Shown: positions 1 through 9,200 of the stretch, piece by piece | Numbering within the stretch: position 1 is the stretch's first letter | Layout: each line of letters begins with the position of its first letter | From: Gemmatimonadaceae bacterium | Lineage (GTDB): Bacteria; Gemmatimonadota; Gemmatimonadetes; Gemmatimonadales; Gemmatimonadaceae | Assembly: GCA_036496605.1 (NCBI GenBank) | Contig: DASXKV010000022.1 | Span: 1 to 64,000 of the forward strand | Length of the DNA: 64,000 bases | Direction: 5' to 3' | Program-made: the position numbers and the translations under genes | The notes under the pieces: model-generated | What the model saw: only the letters and a program-made list of their open reading frames with translations | Told to the model about the DNA's origin: nothing | The model's database searches: none

Positions 1-199
1 GACGACGCTCGTTGCGCGTAACGGGTTCAAGAACTCGTCTGGTGTCGGCGTCCCAGGCGTGACCCCCGGGCCGGGCTACTGGTCGGCGACGGTTACGCAC
101 AGTCAGCTTTCTGGTTCGACCTGCGGTATCGGCGTGAACACGACGAGCCCGATCATCACCACGGCTGGCGACGGTGAACCCGCTTGCTACGTCCCGTAA
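1..199 (+). CDS. Type IV pilin-like protein, C-terminal fragment (gene starts before the window)
   Basis: An open frame enters from the left edge (codons begin at base 2) and ends at TAA 197-199, giving 65 visible residues. They include YWSATVTHS, then a cysteine in STCGIG, and a second cysteine five residues from the end (ACYVP). A Gly/Ser/Thr-rich C-terminal domain with two cysteines that could close a disulfide loop is typical of type IV pilin heads; I recall the YWSATVTHS-like motif from pilins of environmental phyla. The N-terminal methylation helix that would prove it lies outside the window. If correct, the protein is a surface pilus subunit used in motility, attachment or DNA uptake. 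Two hairpins follow the stop. The coding call is firm; the family is likely but not certain. Confidence 0.6.
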   Translation, partial: TTLVARNGFKNSSGVGVPGVTPGPGYWSATVTHSQLSGSTCGIGVNTTSPIITTAGDGEPACYVP

Positions 200-211
200 T
201 AGGACCAAGGG

Positions 212-231
212 TCTAGGCCTTAGGGCCTAGA
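212..231. repeat. Short inverted repeat downstream of the pilin-like gene
   Basis: CTAGGCC (213-219) and GGCCTAG (224-230) form a perfect stem with a 4-nt loop, extended by a T-A pair at 212/231. There is no T-run after it, so by itself it is not a terminator. It could protect the mRNA 3' end or be the first half of a tandem hairpin with the terminator at 244. Confidence 0.5.
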
Positions 232-243
232 GCTTTCGAACAG

Positions 244-273
244 CCCCGCGGATTACAATCCGCGGGGTTGTTT
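244..273 (+). terminator. Intrinsic terminator of the pilin-like gene
   Basis: CCCCGCGGAT (244-253) pairs perfectly with ATCCGCGGGG (258-267) across a 4-nt loop and is followed by TTGTTT. The 10-bp GC-rich stem plus T-rich tail, 45 bases after the stop codon at 199, is a textbook Rho-independent terminator reading on the plus strand. Confidence 0.85.
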
Positions 274-358
274 CGTTCGTGAGGCATTACGGCCGCAGGC
301 GGCCGTCTCTTCTCGAGGCCTCGCGACCATTTCTCTCCCCTAACGGGGCGGCGACACA

Positions 359-871
359 ATGACGACGAGAGTTCTGACTCTGCCACCGGCACCCGCTGCG
401 GATCAGCGGGCCATCGCTGACGTCATGGACGGCATCCGGGCCGTCGTGCGCGCACTGCGCATCAACACGCGCGCAATCGAGAAGCAACTTGGAATCAGCC
501 TCGCCCAGCTATGGGTGCTGCAGATTCTGGCCGAACATCCGGCCGAGTCGCTCAATGAGCTCGCCGTGGCAACGGCGACGCATCAGAGCTCGGTCTCGGT
601 GGTCGTGCGGCGACTGGTGGACCGTGGTCTTGCCACGCGCACCACGGCGAATCGCGACAAGCGGCGCGTGCGAATCGAGCTCACCGACTCTGGACGCGGG
701 CTCCTGGGTAAAGCGCCGCCGACGGTGCAGATGTCGTTGGTCGCGGCGTTGCGCCGACTCTCTATCGAGCAGCGACTCGATTTCGCGGGCATCATGCGCC
801 AATGGCTAAACCTCGCCGGGCTGGATCTGAACGCCGCGACGCCGATGCTCATGGAAGAAGAGATCGCCTAA
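359..871 (+). CDS. MarR-family transcriptional regulator
   Basis: A 170-residue protein, slightly longer than the usual MarR length of 140-150. A winged helix-turn-helix spans about residues 48-118: helices around LWVLQILAEH and LNELAVATATHQSSVS, and a basic wing NRDKRRVRIELTDSG. MarR proteins are dimeric cytosolic repressors that often sense phenolics or oxidants. Ten to fifteen extra N-terminal residues (APAADQRA) precede the first dimerisation helix. The ATG at 359 has no clear Shine-Dalgarno. The stop codon TAA lies inside a copy of the over-represented octamer (GCCTAACG, 866-873). The target is unknown; the two-component genes at 1126 and the RND operon at 3922 on the same strand are candidates. 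Confidence 0.88.
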   Translation: MTTRVLTLPPAPAADQRAIADVMDGIRAVVRALRINTRAIEKQLGISLAQLWVLQILAEHPAESLNELAVATATHQSSVSVVVRRLVDRGLATRTTANRDKRRVRIELTDSGRGLLGKAPPTVQMSLVAALRRLSIEQRLDFAGIMRQWLNLAGLDLNAATPMLMEEEIA

Positions 872-946
872 CGGCGTTACACACCGGTCGCGCACCGGTG
901 CCGGTAGGCTGACCGGGATCGTCCATCCGGGCCCAACGAGCAGCGC

Positions 947-1045
947 TCACGGTCGGGTGTAGCAGCTGCCGTAGCCCACCATCGCGATGAAGACCAACGC
1001 GAGAATGATGACGACGCCCCATGCCGTTGATCGGATTGCGCCCAT
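947..1045 (-). CDS. Possible 32-residue single-pass membrane peptide
   Basis: On the minus strand ATG 1045-1043 opens a 32-codon frame ending TGA 949-947. The product starts MGAIRSTAWG, continues with a hydrophobic helix (VVIILALVFIAMVGY) and ends GSCYTRP. One continuous transmembrane-length segment in so short a frame, with AAGGG just upstream, makes it plausible as a small membrane protein. It is divergent from the response regulator at 1126 and would share that intergenic region. No family is recognised. A chance frame in GC-rich DNA cannot be excluded. Confidence 0.35.
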   Translation of the reverse strand: MGAIRSTAWGVVIILALVFIAMVGYGSCYTRP

Positions 1046-1125
1046 GCCCTTGGCAGGGTGCAAGCGGCATGCGCGCGGCAGGGATCCAGAGCGAGCGGAG
1101 CAATTCGCCCGATAGATTGTCGGGC

Positions 1126-1794
1126 ATGCGCCTTCTGCTGGTGGAGGATGACCCGGAGCTCGCGTCGATTCTCGAGTCGGGACTGCGAGAACAGGGCATT
1201 CAGGTCTCTCTCGCGTCGACGATGCCCGCGGGACGCGTCGAAGCGACGCGCAACCGCTTCGACGTGATCGTGCTCGACGTGATGCTGCCGGGCGGCTCGG
1301 GAATCGATCTCTGTCGCGATCTTCGCGGTCGAGGGATCTCGACGCCGATCCTGATGCTCACCGCGCGCGATGCGATCGACGATCGCGTCGTTGGACTCGA
1401 AGTGGGTGCCGACGATTATGTGACGAAGCCCTTCGCGTTTCGCGAGCTCGTTGCACGCGTACGCGCGCTCGCGCGCCGGCGGCAGGCACTCGTCCCGCGG
1501 GTCGTCACCGTCGCCGATCTCGAGGTCGATCTCGCGTCGCGACAGGTGCGCCGCGCCGGAATCGCGATCGAGCTCACGGCCAAGGAGTTCGCGCTCCTCG
1601 AATTCTTCGTCCTCCACCGGGGCGACGTCGTCGATCGCGCAGCGATCACGGCCCACGTCTGGGACGACAACCACGATCCGTTCACGAACGTCCTCGAAGT
1701 GCTCGTTAGGCGACTGCGCCGGAAGATCGACGATGATTTCGAGCCAAAGCTCATTCACACCCTGCGCGGTGCCGGCTACCGCTTCGCCGACTAG
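1126..1794 (+). CDS. OmpR/PhoB-family response regulator
   Basis: A 222-residue regulator. Receiver domain, residues 1-118: acidic pair D8/D9, phosphoacceptor D51 (VIVLDVMLPGG), T79 and K101 (YVTKPF). C-terminal winged helix, about 125-222, with the usual GAGYRF near the end. The ATG at 1126 was chosen because the family begins MRxLLVEDD; the open frame extends upstream without homology. The sensor kinase starts 9 bases after the stop, so the two are co-transcribed. Closest subgroup by appearance is QseB/CusR/PmrA. Pho-box-like repeats at 3864 and 11080, next to efflux and PAP2 genes, are candidate binding sites, since OmpR-type dimers bind direct repeats with 11-bp phasing. Confidence 0.93.
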   Translation: MRLLLVEDDPELASILESGLREQGIQVSLASTMPAGRVEATRNRFDVIVLDVMLPGGSGIDLCRDLRGRGISTPILMLTARDAIDDRVVGLEVGADDYVTKPFAFRELVARVRALARRRQALVPRVVTVADLEVDLASRQVRRAGIAIELTAKEFALLEFFVLHRGDVVDRAAITAHVWDDNHDPFTNVLEVLVRRLRRKIDDDFEPKLIHTLRGAGYRFAD

Positions 1795-1803
1795 ACTCCT
1801 GTC

Positions 1804-3096
1804 ATGGCGCGCTCGCTTCAACCACTGGCTCGACTTCGTCTCGGGCTCACCGCCTGGTATCTCGCCACGTTCGGGGCAATTCTCGTCTTCCTTGGCGGAG
1901 GGATCTTCGTCGTCATCGGGCGCCAGTTTGCTGAGCAGCTCGATGATTCGTTGCACGACGCGACGGTGGAGCTGGAGCGCGCGGCCCGGATTCGTGAGAT
2001 GGAATCGAAGACCGCACGAGGGCAGGTCGTCGACGCGGTCGAGGAGCTCCACATCCCCGAGCGAAGCTTGTACTTGCTCGACGTGAGCGGACAGCCCGTG
2101 AGCCCCCTGGCTGCCGGCAGCTGGATCCAGCTCGCCGCTCGAGACGCGGCCCGTATCGGGACCGTGAAACGCGACCAGGACCCGCGCCGCGATCACACAC
2201 TGCGGTTGAGAGCGGAACGGTTCACGCTGGCGGGCGGCACGCCGATGGTCGCCGTCGCCGTCGCCGACAAGGTGGAGCTCGAAGACCGTTATGCATCGCT
2301 CATCGCGACTTTTGGAGCAGCGGCGGCGGCGGCGTTGCTCCTCGTCGTCGCCGGCGGCTGGTTCCTCGTGCGCAAATCGACCGCGCCCGTCGAGCTCACC
2401 ATCGACCACATGCGGCGATTCATGGCCGACGCCGCGCACGAGCTGCGAACGCCACTCACCGTGTTGCGCAGCCGTGCCGAAGTCGCCCTCCAGCAACCGC
2501 GCCACGCCGGCGAGTACGAAGACGCCCTTCGCGGCATCGAGCTCGAGGCGAAGCGACTCGGCACCATCGTTGAGGATTTGCTCATCCTCGCCCGCGCCGA
2601 TGCCGGCGAGCGCCCGATCGCACACGAGCGCGTCTACCTCGACGATCTGACGCTGGACGCCGCGGGCGCGGCGCGCGTGGTCGCGCAGGCCAAGGGCGTC
2701 GCGCTCGAGCTGGACGAATTCGGCGAAGCGCCCGTTGACGGCGACCCAACCTTGCTTCGCCAGCTCGTGATGATCCTGCTCGACAACGCAGTGAAGTTCA
2801 CCGCGCGCGGTGGCAGCGTGCGTGTCCGTGTCGGAGCGCCGAACGAGCGCCCGCTGCTCGTGGTCGAAGACACCGGCATCGGAATCGCCGCGGAGCAGTT
2901 GCCTCACGTCTTCGAGCGCTTTTATCGGGGAGATCCGGCACGCAGCCGCGGAAACGGCTCAGTGGACGGGGCCGGCCTAGGCCTATCGATCGCGAAATGG
3001 ATCGCTGACGTCCACCACGCGGAAATCGCTCTTGCCTCGGAACCCGGGCAGGGAACTCGGGTGTCGGTTCGCTTTGCGCCGGTCGCCGCAGCCTGA
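1804..3096 (+). CDS. Sensor histidine kinase, partner of the 1126 regulator
   Basis: A 430-residue inner-membrane kinase. TM1 is about residues 17-38, a periplasmic sensor region 39-165, and TM2 166-189. The H-box AHELRTPLT holds H212. ATP-binding motifs follow: N-box (LLDNAVKFT), G1 (VEDTGIGI), F-box (ERFYRGD) and G2 (GAGLGLSI). Only about 22 residues separate TM2 from the phosphoacceptor histidine, so the roughly 50-residue HAMP linker normal in this class is absent or reduced to a short basic stretch. It forms an operon with the response regulator upstream and ends 8 bases before the convergent PAP2 gene. The sensed signal is unknown; envelope or metal stress fits the neighbours. Confidence 0.92.
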   Translation: MARSLQPLARLRLGLTAWYLATFGAILVFLGGGIFVVIGRQFAEQLDDSLHDATVELERAARIREMESKTARGQVVDAVEELHIPERSLYLLDVSGQPVSPLAAGSWIQLAARDAARIGTVKRDQDPRRDHTLRLRAERFTLAGGTPMVAVAVADKVELEDRYASLIATFGAAAAAALLLVVAGGWFLVRKSTAPVELTIDHMRRFMADAAHELRTPLTVLRSRAEVALQQPRHAGEYEDALRGIELEAKRLGTIVEDLLILARADAGERPIAHERVYLDDLTLDAAGAARVVAQAKGVALELDEFGEAPVDGDPTLLRQLVMILLDNAVKFTARGGSVRVRVGAPNERPLLVVEDTGIGIAAEQLPHVFERFYRGDPARSRGNGSVDGAGLGLSIAKWIADVHHAEIALASEPGQGTRVSVRFAPVAAA

Positions 3097-3104
3097 TCGT
3101 CGCC

Positions 3105-3800
3105 CTATCTCGTTCGCAGCCAGGAATCCACTTCCCGCGCAACCTCCACGCCGAGCATTCCGCTCACCACGACATCGCTCGACCAATGCTGATCGCGATA
3201 AACGCGCTGAGCGCCGACGTACGTGATCGCTGCGACGGCAAGCACAGTGACCCACGGCCGGTTCGCCTCGAGCGCGACCGCAGACGCGAGGCTCGAGATG
3301 TGGACGACGTGCGCGGAGGGGAATGACTGGTACGTCCCGCTAGCGCTGAAGGGACGAAAGGTCAGTGGATCGTGGCCCGCGATGGGTCTTGCTTCTCCAA
3401 GCATCGGTTTGAGCACCGATTCGATCGCGTCCGCCGCCGCGTAGCTCAAACCGACGCGCAAGGTTGCCGCCGCGAAGGACTGCTGACCTAACAGGCGCGA
3501 GCCGACGTAGGTCATCACCAGCGCCGGTACGATATGACCGGCGGTTCCGAGGATGTCGGCACCAGCGGCGACGCGATCGAGCTGCGGCGAATGATTGGCG
3601 AGCGCGATCGTGCGCAACCGTTCATCGAAGGCGAACGACGCCGCGGCGAGCACAGTCGAAGCCGCCCAAACCGCGCGCTCGTGATCGGTGGAGGCACGTA
3701 CGGTGCGTAAGGACGGCTCGGTCGTTGACTGCGCGCGCGTGGGTATGGCAGCAGCGCAGAACGCGAGCGTAACGGTTAGACGATAGAGCCAGTGGGTCAT
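3105..3800 (-). CDS. PAP2-superfamily phosphatase, exported
   Basis: A 231-residue protein with a signal peptide or N-terminal anchor (LTVTLAFCAAAIPTRAQS). All PAP2 active-site elements are present: C1 KPMLGEARP, C2 SFPSAH (Ala in place of the usual Gly of PSGH) and C3 R-x5-H-x3-D in RVYRDQHWSSD. These enzymes remove phosphate from lipid substrates such as undecaprenyl pyrophosphate, phosphatidyl-glycerophosphate or lipid A at the periplasmic face. Two ATGs are adjacent (3803, 3800); AGGAGG lies 5 bases before the second, which I chose. The gene is divergent from the efflux operon at 3922, and the Pho-box-like repeat at 3864 lies between them. The specific substrate cannot be told. Confidence 0.85.
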   Translation of the reverse strand: MTHWLYRLTVTLAFCAAAIPTRAQSTTEPSLRTVRASTDHERAVWAASTVLAAASFAFDERLRTIALANHSPQLDRVAAGADILGTAGHIVPALVMTYVGSRLLGQQSFAAATLRVGLSYAAADAIESVLKPMLGEARPIAGHDPLTFRPFSASGTYQSFPSAHVVHISSLASAVALEANRPWVTVLAVAAITYVGAQRVYRDQHWSSDVVVSGMLGVEVAREVDSWLRTR

Positions 3801-3863
3801 CATCGCCTCCTGCTCTCCCCAATATGCTAGCGGGACCGCCGTGTCGCACTCAATGAACACACA

Positions 3864-3881
3864 CTGTCATCGTCCTGTCAG
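3864..3881 (+). promoter_or_regulatory. Pho-box-like direct repeat between PAP2 and efflux operon
   Basis: CTGTCAT-CGTC-CTGTCAG: two 7-bp half-sites with an 11-bp start-to-start phase, the arrangement of the E. coli Pho box (CTGTCAT N4 CTGTCAT). It lies 41 bases before the TolC start codon, in the divergent promoter region shared with the PAP2 gene at 3105. Binding by the regulator at 1126 is inferred. Confidence 0.55.
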
Positions 3882-3921
3882 GTTCGACGGATAGCGTTTA
3901 CTGAGCACTACAAACAAGGGT

Positions 3922-5142
3922 ATGGGCGCTCGATTCGCGTCAGCGAGTACTTGTTTCGTTATCGCCATAGTGTCGGCCGCCGGGGATGCGGTTGCGCAGC
4001 GACCGGTATCGCGCGCGCAGGCGATCGACGCGGCCGTCACCGTCGGTCCTCGGCTTGCCCTCGCGCAGGCCGATACGGCTGTCGCGCTGGCGGCGCTGAT
4101 CTCGGCGAGTGCGCTTCCCAATCCGACGCTCGCTGCGAGCTATACCAAAGACCTGCCGACGCGCCACGCGACGCTCGAGTTTCCTCTCGATTTTCCATGG
4201 CTTCGCGCTCCGCGCGTCGGTTCGGCAAACGCCGCACTGGCCGCGGCGCAATATCAGTACACGTTCACGCGAGCATCGGCGGCCCTCGACGCGGACACGA
4301 CGTACACGCGCGCGCTGGCTGCGCGTGAGCACGCCCGACTCTCCCGGCACAACGCTCAGGACGCGGATAGTCTCCGTCGCATGGCGGCGGTGCGCCGCGA
4401 TGCCGGCGACGCCAGTGAGCTCGACGTCGAGCTGGCGACGGTCAATGCCGGTCAACAGGCGAACCTCGCGGCGGCCGATTCGATGGAGTATGTCTCGGTC
4501 CTGCTCGACCTCCAGACGCTGATGGGGCTCGTTGCAACGGACGCTGAGGTCACCCCCACGGATTCGTTAGGCATTCCCGCCGTTGGCGACGGCGACGCCA
4601 ACGTGCCGATTGCGTCGACACTCACCGTCGTGGCCGCAGAGCAAACGCTCAAGTCGGCGCAGCTCAACGCACGACTTCAGCATCGCAGCGTATGGTCGTC
4701 CGCCAGCGTCATTGCGGGATTCGATTGGGGCGACCCGACGAATCCGGGCGCACTGCCGAACGTCGGCGTTTCACTGCCGGTGCCGCTCTTTTCCCGAGCA
4801 CGCGGGCCAATCACGCAAGCGCAAGCCGAACTGCAGCGCGCTCAGGCGGCTCTCGCACTGGCACGTGTGGAAGGCTCGGCGCGGATTGCGCGGGCGCGTC
4901 GCGAGCGGGACATCGCGCTCGCGAAAGTCAACCGCGACCGCATTCTGCTCGCGAGCGCCAATCGCGTCGCTTCGATGTCGCTGACGTCGTACCGCGAGGG
5001 TCAGTCGTCGCTGCCTAACGTGCTCGAGGCGCAGCGCAATGCGCGCGACATTCTCGGACAATACATCGACGACCTCGCGGCGGCGTTGATCGCCGCGGCG
5101 TCCCTGCGGGTTTACGTTCTCACTCCGGCGAGCGCACGGTAA
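3922..5142 (+). CDS. TolC-family outer-membrane efflux channel (first RND operon)
   Basis: A 406-residue exported protein: signal peptide about residues 1-26 (CFVIAIVSAAGDAVAQ), then the two-fold repeat of long alpha-helices and short beta segments of the outer-membrane factor family. The C-terminal half has ARxRRERDIALAKVNRDRI and SLTSYREGQSSLPNVLEAQRN, the usual periplasmic barrel helices. It provides the exit duct for the adaptor and pump encoded next. Its stop overlaps the adaptor ATG (TAATG), so translation is coupled. The start ATG has AAGGG three bases upstream. At 406 residues it resembles CzcC/CusC-like channels more than E. coli TolC. A Pho-box-like repeat lies 41 bases upstream. 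Confidence 0.88.
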   Translation: MGARFASASTCFVIAIVSAAGDAVAQRPVSRAQAIDAAVTVGPRLALAQADTAVALAALISASALPNPTLAASYTKDLPTRHATLEFPLDFPWLRAPRVGSANAALAAAQYQYTFTRASAALDADTTYTRALAAREHARLSRHNAQDADSLRRMAAVRRDAGDASELDVELATVNAGQQANLAAADSMEYVSVLLDLQTLMGLVATDAEVTPTDSLGIPAVGDGDANVPIASTLTVVAAEQTLKSAQLNARLQHRSVWSSASVIAGFDWGDPTNPGALPNVGVSLPVPLFSRARGPITQAQAELQRAQAALALARVEGSARIARARRERDIALAKVNRDRILLASANRVASMSLTSYREGQSSLPNVLEAQRNARDILGQYIDDLAAALIAAASLRVYVLTPASAR

Positions 5143-6245
5143 TGACGACATGGATTCGATGCGGCGTCCTGTTCTGGTCCGTGCTCTTCGTGACGGTCGC
5201 GGGTTGTCACGACGGCCAAGCGGCGGGCGACGCGGAGAAGGGTACGCCCGCGATCGTCGGCGTACAGACCGCTCAAGTGACGAAGGGTCCCTTCACCGAG
5301 ACGCTAGGCGCGATCGGTACGGTCGTGCCGCGGCCTGGCCACGTCGCGGCGCTGGCCGCGCCACAGGCCGCGCGCATCTCGCAGGTCTATGTCACGGCCG
5401 GCCAACACGTCACGCAGGGTGAGCCGCTCGTCGAGCTCGATCAAACTCCCTTTCGCGCTGCTACGGAAGCTGCCGAGGCGACGCTCGCCGCCGCCGAGAA
5501 GGCGAACGAGCGCCAGCAACGCCTCGCGACTGAAGGCATAGTGCCACGCAAGGACGCGGATCAGGCGGCCGCGGAGGCAGCGAAGGCGCGTGCCGACGCC
5601 GGGAACGCGCGCCGCGCGGAGCAGCTCTCGGTAGTTCGTGCGCCGTTAGGCGGTGTCGTGACGCGAATGACAGCGGTCCTCGGCTCGACAGCCGACGTCG
5701 CGCAGCCGCTCGTCGAGGTCGCCGACCCCGCCGCGCTCGACATCCTGCTCAACGTGACACCGAATGACGCCGCGCGATTGCGGCGCGGCGCGAAGGTGAC
5801 GCTCACCGCCGGGCAGAACGCCACCGGAGATGCCCTCGGCGTCGGCAGCGTCATCGACATCGGCGGAACGGTGGACACATCGAGCCGGAGCGTCAACGTG
5901 CGCGTGCAGGCGCCCACGACGCGCCGCCCGCTCCGCATCAGCGAGACGGTCTTTGGCCAGATCGCCGTCACCGTCCACCCGAACGCGATCGTCGTACCCC
6001 TCGAGGCGCTCGTCCCGGACGGCGAGGACTTCAAGGTCTTCGTTGTCGATGCAGCGGGCATGGCGCACGAGCGCAAAGTGAGCATTGGCGGACGAACCGA
6101 CAAAGTCGCCGAGATCACTCAGGGCCTAACGGGTGACGAGAGAGTCGTCACGTATGGCGCCTATGGCGTGTCGGATAGTGCGAAGGTCGTACCCGCGAAG
6201 CAGGCCGCGACGCCCGCTGCGTCAGATTCGGAGAAGAAGCCGTGA
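5142..6245 (+). CDS. RND periplasmic adaptor (membrane fusion) lipoprotein
   Basis: A 367-residue adaptor. The lipobox VAGC near residue 22 (VTVAGCHDG) indicates lipidation and inner-membrane anchoring. It is followed by a barrel-sandwich half (GTVVPRPGHVAALAAPQAAR), a helical hairpin (AAEATLAAAEKANERQQRLA) and the second lipoyl half (LSVVRAPLGGVVTRM). Beta-barrel and membrane-proximal domains follow (VVPLEALVPDGEDFKVFVVD). The adaptor bridges the pump at 6242 and the channel at 3922. It overlaps both neighbours by a few bases, so the three genes form a tight operon. It contains two copies of the over-represented octamer. Confidence 0.9.
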   Translation: MTTWIRCGVLFWSVLFVTVAGCHDGQAAGDAEKGTPAIVGVQTAQVTKGPFTETLGAIGTVVPRPGHVAALAAPQAARISQVYVTAGQHVTQGEPLVELDQTPFRAATEAAEATLAAAEKANERQQRLATEGIVPRKDADQAAAEAAKARADAGNARRAEQLSVVRAPLGGVVTRMTAVLGSTADVAQPLVEVADPAALDILLNVTPNDAARLRRGAKVTLTAGQNATGDALGVGSVIDIGGTVDTSSRSVNVRVQAPTTRRPLRISETVFGQIAVTVHPNAIVVPLEALVPDGEDFKVFVVDAAGMAHERKVSIGGRTDKVAEITQGLTGDERVVTYGAYGVSDSAKVVPAKQAATPAASDSEKKP

Positions 6246-9200
6246 GTGTGTTGGCCGAGCCAATCGATGTGACCGAGCCGCGACGCGAGGGGCGCGGCCT
6301 GTTTGGCGTCCTCAACGAACAGCGTCGCTTCGTCTATCTCGCCGTAGTGCTGTTGACCGTTGGGGGAATCTGGGCCGCGCTGCAATTGCCGTCGGCGATC
6401 TATCCGGAGCTCGTGTTCTCGCGCATAACGGTTGTCTCGCAAGGCACGTCACTTGGCGCGCGTCAGGTGCTGTTCACCGTCACGCGTCCGATCGAAGAGG
6501 CCGTGAGCATCGTCCCCGGCGTCACGCGCGTACAATCGCGGTCGATCCGAGGCGGGAGCGAGATCAATGTGACCTTCTCGCCGACAACCGACATGATTTA
6601 CGCGCTGCAACAAGTGCAGGCGCGCGTGAATCAGATACGCGCCGACTTTCCCCCCGAGCTCGACATCGAGGTGGAACGTCTCACGCCGTCGCTGTTTCCA
6701 ATCCTCTCATACAATCTCGAGGGTGGCGACGCCGCGACGCTCTACGACATCGCACGGTACCAGATCCGTCCGCTGATCTCTCGCGTGCCGGGCGTCGGGC
6801 GCGTCGACGTTCAGGGAAGCGACGTGCGCGAGATCGAGGTCGTCGCCGATCCGGCGCGACTCGCCGGGCAGGGTATGACCTACGACGATCTCGCCAACGC
6901 GATCAAGCAGTCGACGAGCGTCGCCGCGGTTGGTCGCATGCCGGCGAACTACAAACAGTATCTGATCGTCAGCGCTCAGGAAGCGCATTCGAGAGACGAT
7001 ATCGCAAACATCGTTATCGGCCATGGACTACGCGTTCGCGATGTCGCGACGGTGATGGACGGCACCGAGGATCACGTTCGCATCATCTCCGGCGATGGAC
7101 GCCCGGCCGCGCTGCTCAACATCACGCGACAGATCGGCGGCAATACCATCAGCATTGCGGACAGCGTCGCGGCGATTGCCGCGGCTCTCAAAGGCCAACT
7201 GCCGCCCGGCGTCCGACTCAAAGCGGTCTATGACCAGGCTGCTCTGGTGCGCGACGCGGTGAAGTCGGTGCGCGACGCGATGCTCATCGGCGCGGCGCTC
7301 GCGGTCATCATCCTGCTACTCTTCCTCCGCCACTATCGAATCACCGCGATCAGCGCGTCTTCGATTCCGCTGACGATGGCGATCACGGTCTTCGTGATGG
7401 CGCGGTTGGGTCAGACGTTCAACCTGATGACACTCGGCGCGATGGCGATCGCGATCGGGCTTGTGATCGACGACGCCGTCGTCATCACCGAGAACATCGT
7501 CAGGCACACGCACCTCAACCATGATCACGACGCGGCGATCCGCGATGCCGTGCAGGAGCTCATCTGGCCGGTGACGACATCGACGATCACGACCGTCGTC
7601 GTCTTTCTGCCGTTAGGGCTGCTCACGGGCGTCGAGGGTCAGTTCTTCCATGCGCTCTCGATCACGCTCACGATCGCCGTTCTGGTCTCGCTGCTCCTCG
7701 CCCTCACGATCATTCCGTTACTGAGCGCGCAGTATCTCACGCCGAGGGACACCGAGGATGCGACCACGCCAGAGGAGATTCGTCGCGAGGGCGGTATCCT
7801 GTGGCGGATCGGCCAGGGTGTCGACGCCGTTTCGCATCGTTATGAACGATCTCTCAGCACGCTGCTGAATCACGCGCGGTGGATGGTCCTCATCGCGGTC
7901 GGTCTCGTCCTCGCCGGAGTCGTCGCGCATCATTTCGTCGGCACCGGCTTCCTGCCGGAGATGGACGAAGGCGCATTCGTGATGGATTACTTCACGCCCG
8001 GCGGCACGGCCCTCGCCGAAACCGATCGCGAGCTGCACATCGCGGAAGGCATTCTTGCGCGCACGCCGGAGATCACCGGCACGTCGCGCCGAACGGGCGC
8101 GGAGCTCGGATTGTTCGCGACGCAGCAGAACACCGGCGACGTGGTCGCGCGACTCGCCCCACCGAGCCAACGAACGCGTTCGATCTTCCAGGTGATCGAC
8201 GACGTTCGCGACAAGATCAGCGCCGCGGTGCCGCGTCTTCACATCGAGTTCGTGCAGATCTTGTCGGATGTCATCAACGATCTCGCGGGGGCAGCACGGC
8301 CTGTGGAAATCCGGCTCTTCGGCCCGGATCTCAACGCGCTCGAAGCCTACGCGCAGAAACTCGCACCGCAGATCGAGAAGGTCGATGGCATCGAGGATCT
8401 CTACAACGGCGTCGCGGAACCGAGCGCCGAAATGGCCATGACGGTCAACGAGCCGGAGGCGAATCGCGTCGGATTCACGCCGGATCAGGTGCAGAACGCG
8501 GTGAGCGGCGCGTTGATGGGCGTGCCGGCGGGCGAAGTGCGTCTCGAGGACCGTTCGATAGCGGTTCGGGTGCGCGCTCCGGATTCGGTGCGCTTCAGTC
8601 CGCAGCAGCTCGGTGCGCTCCCGATCGTCGCGTCGACGACGAAGGCGGCCGTGCCGCTGTCGTCGCTCGCCGGCTTCCAAGCGCAGGACACGCGGGGCGA
8701 GCTCTTGCGACAGAACCAGCAGCAGATGATCCAGATTCACTCGGATCTCGGCGATCGATCGTTAGGCGCCGTGATGGCCGACGTCCGTTCGATTCTCACG
8801 AAGAATCCCGCGCCGGCGGGCATCCGCATCGAGATCGGCGGCCAGTACGCCAGCCAGCAGGAAGCGTTTCACGCACTGTTGCTCGTGCTCGCGCTGGCCG
8901 CCGCGAGCGTGATCTCGGTGATGGTGATTCAGTTCCAGTCCTTTGTCGAGCCGCTCGTGGTCCTGCTCGCAGCGCCATTATCGTTCGTCGGCGCGATGGT
9001 TTTGCTTCTCGTCACGGGCACGCCGCTCAACGTGTCGAGCTTCATGGGACTGATCCTGCTCGTTGGGCTGATCGTCAAGAACGGCATCATCCTGCTCGAC
9101 TTCACGCGGCATCGCATGAAGACGGATGGACTCGCACTGGAGCCGGCGATTCGCGAGGCGGCGCGGATCCGTCTGCGCCCGATTCTCATGACGACGTTGT

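Noticed and set aside
877-2907. Long minus-strand open frame (676 codons) opposite the two-component genes
   Set aside because: It is the GC-rich antisense shadow of the regulator and kinase genes; composition is Arg/Asp/Glu-rich without any domain, and the plus-strand genes have full family motifs.
7718-8740. Long minus-strand frame inside the first RND gene
   Set aside because: Antisense shadow: low complexity, no domain, no ribosome binding site; the plus-strand RND protein is complete.
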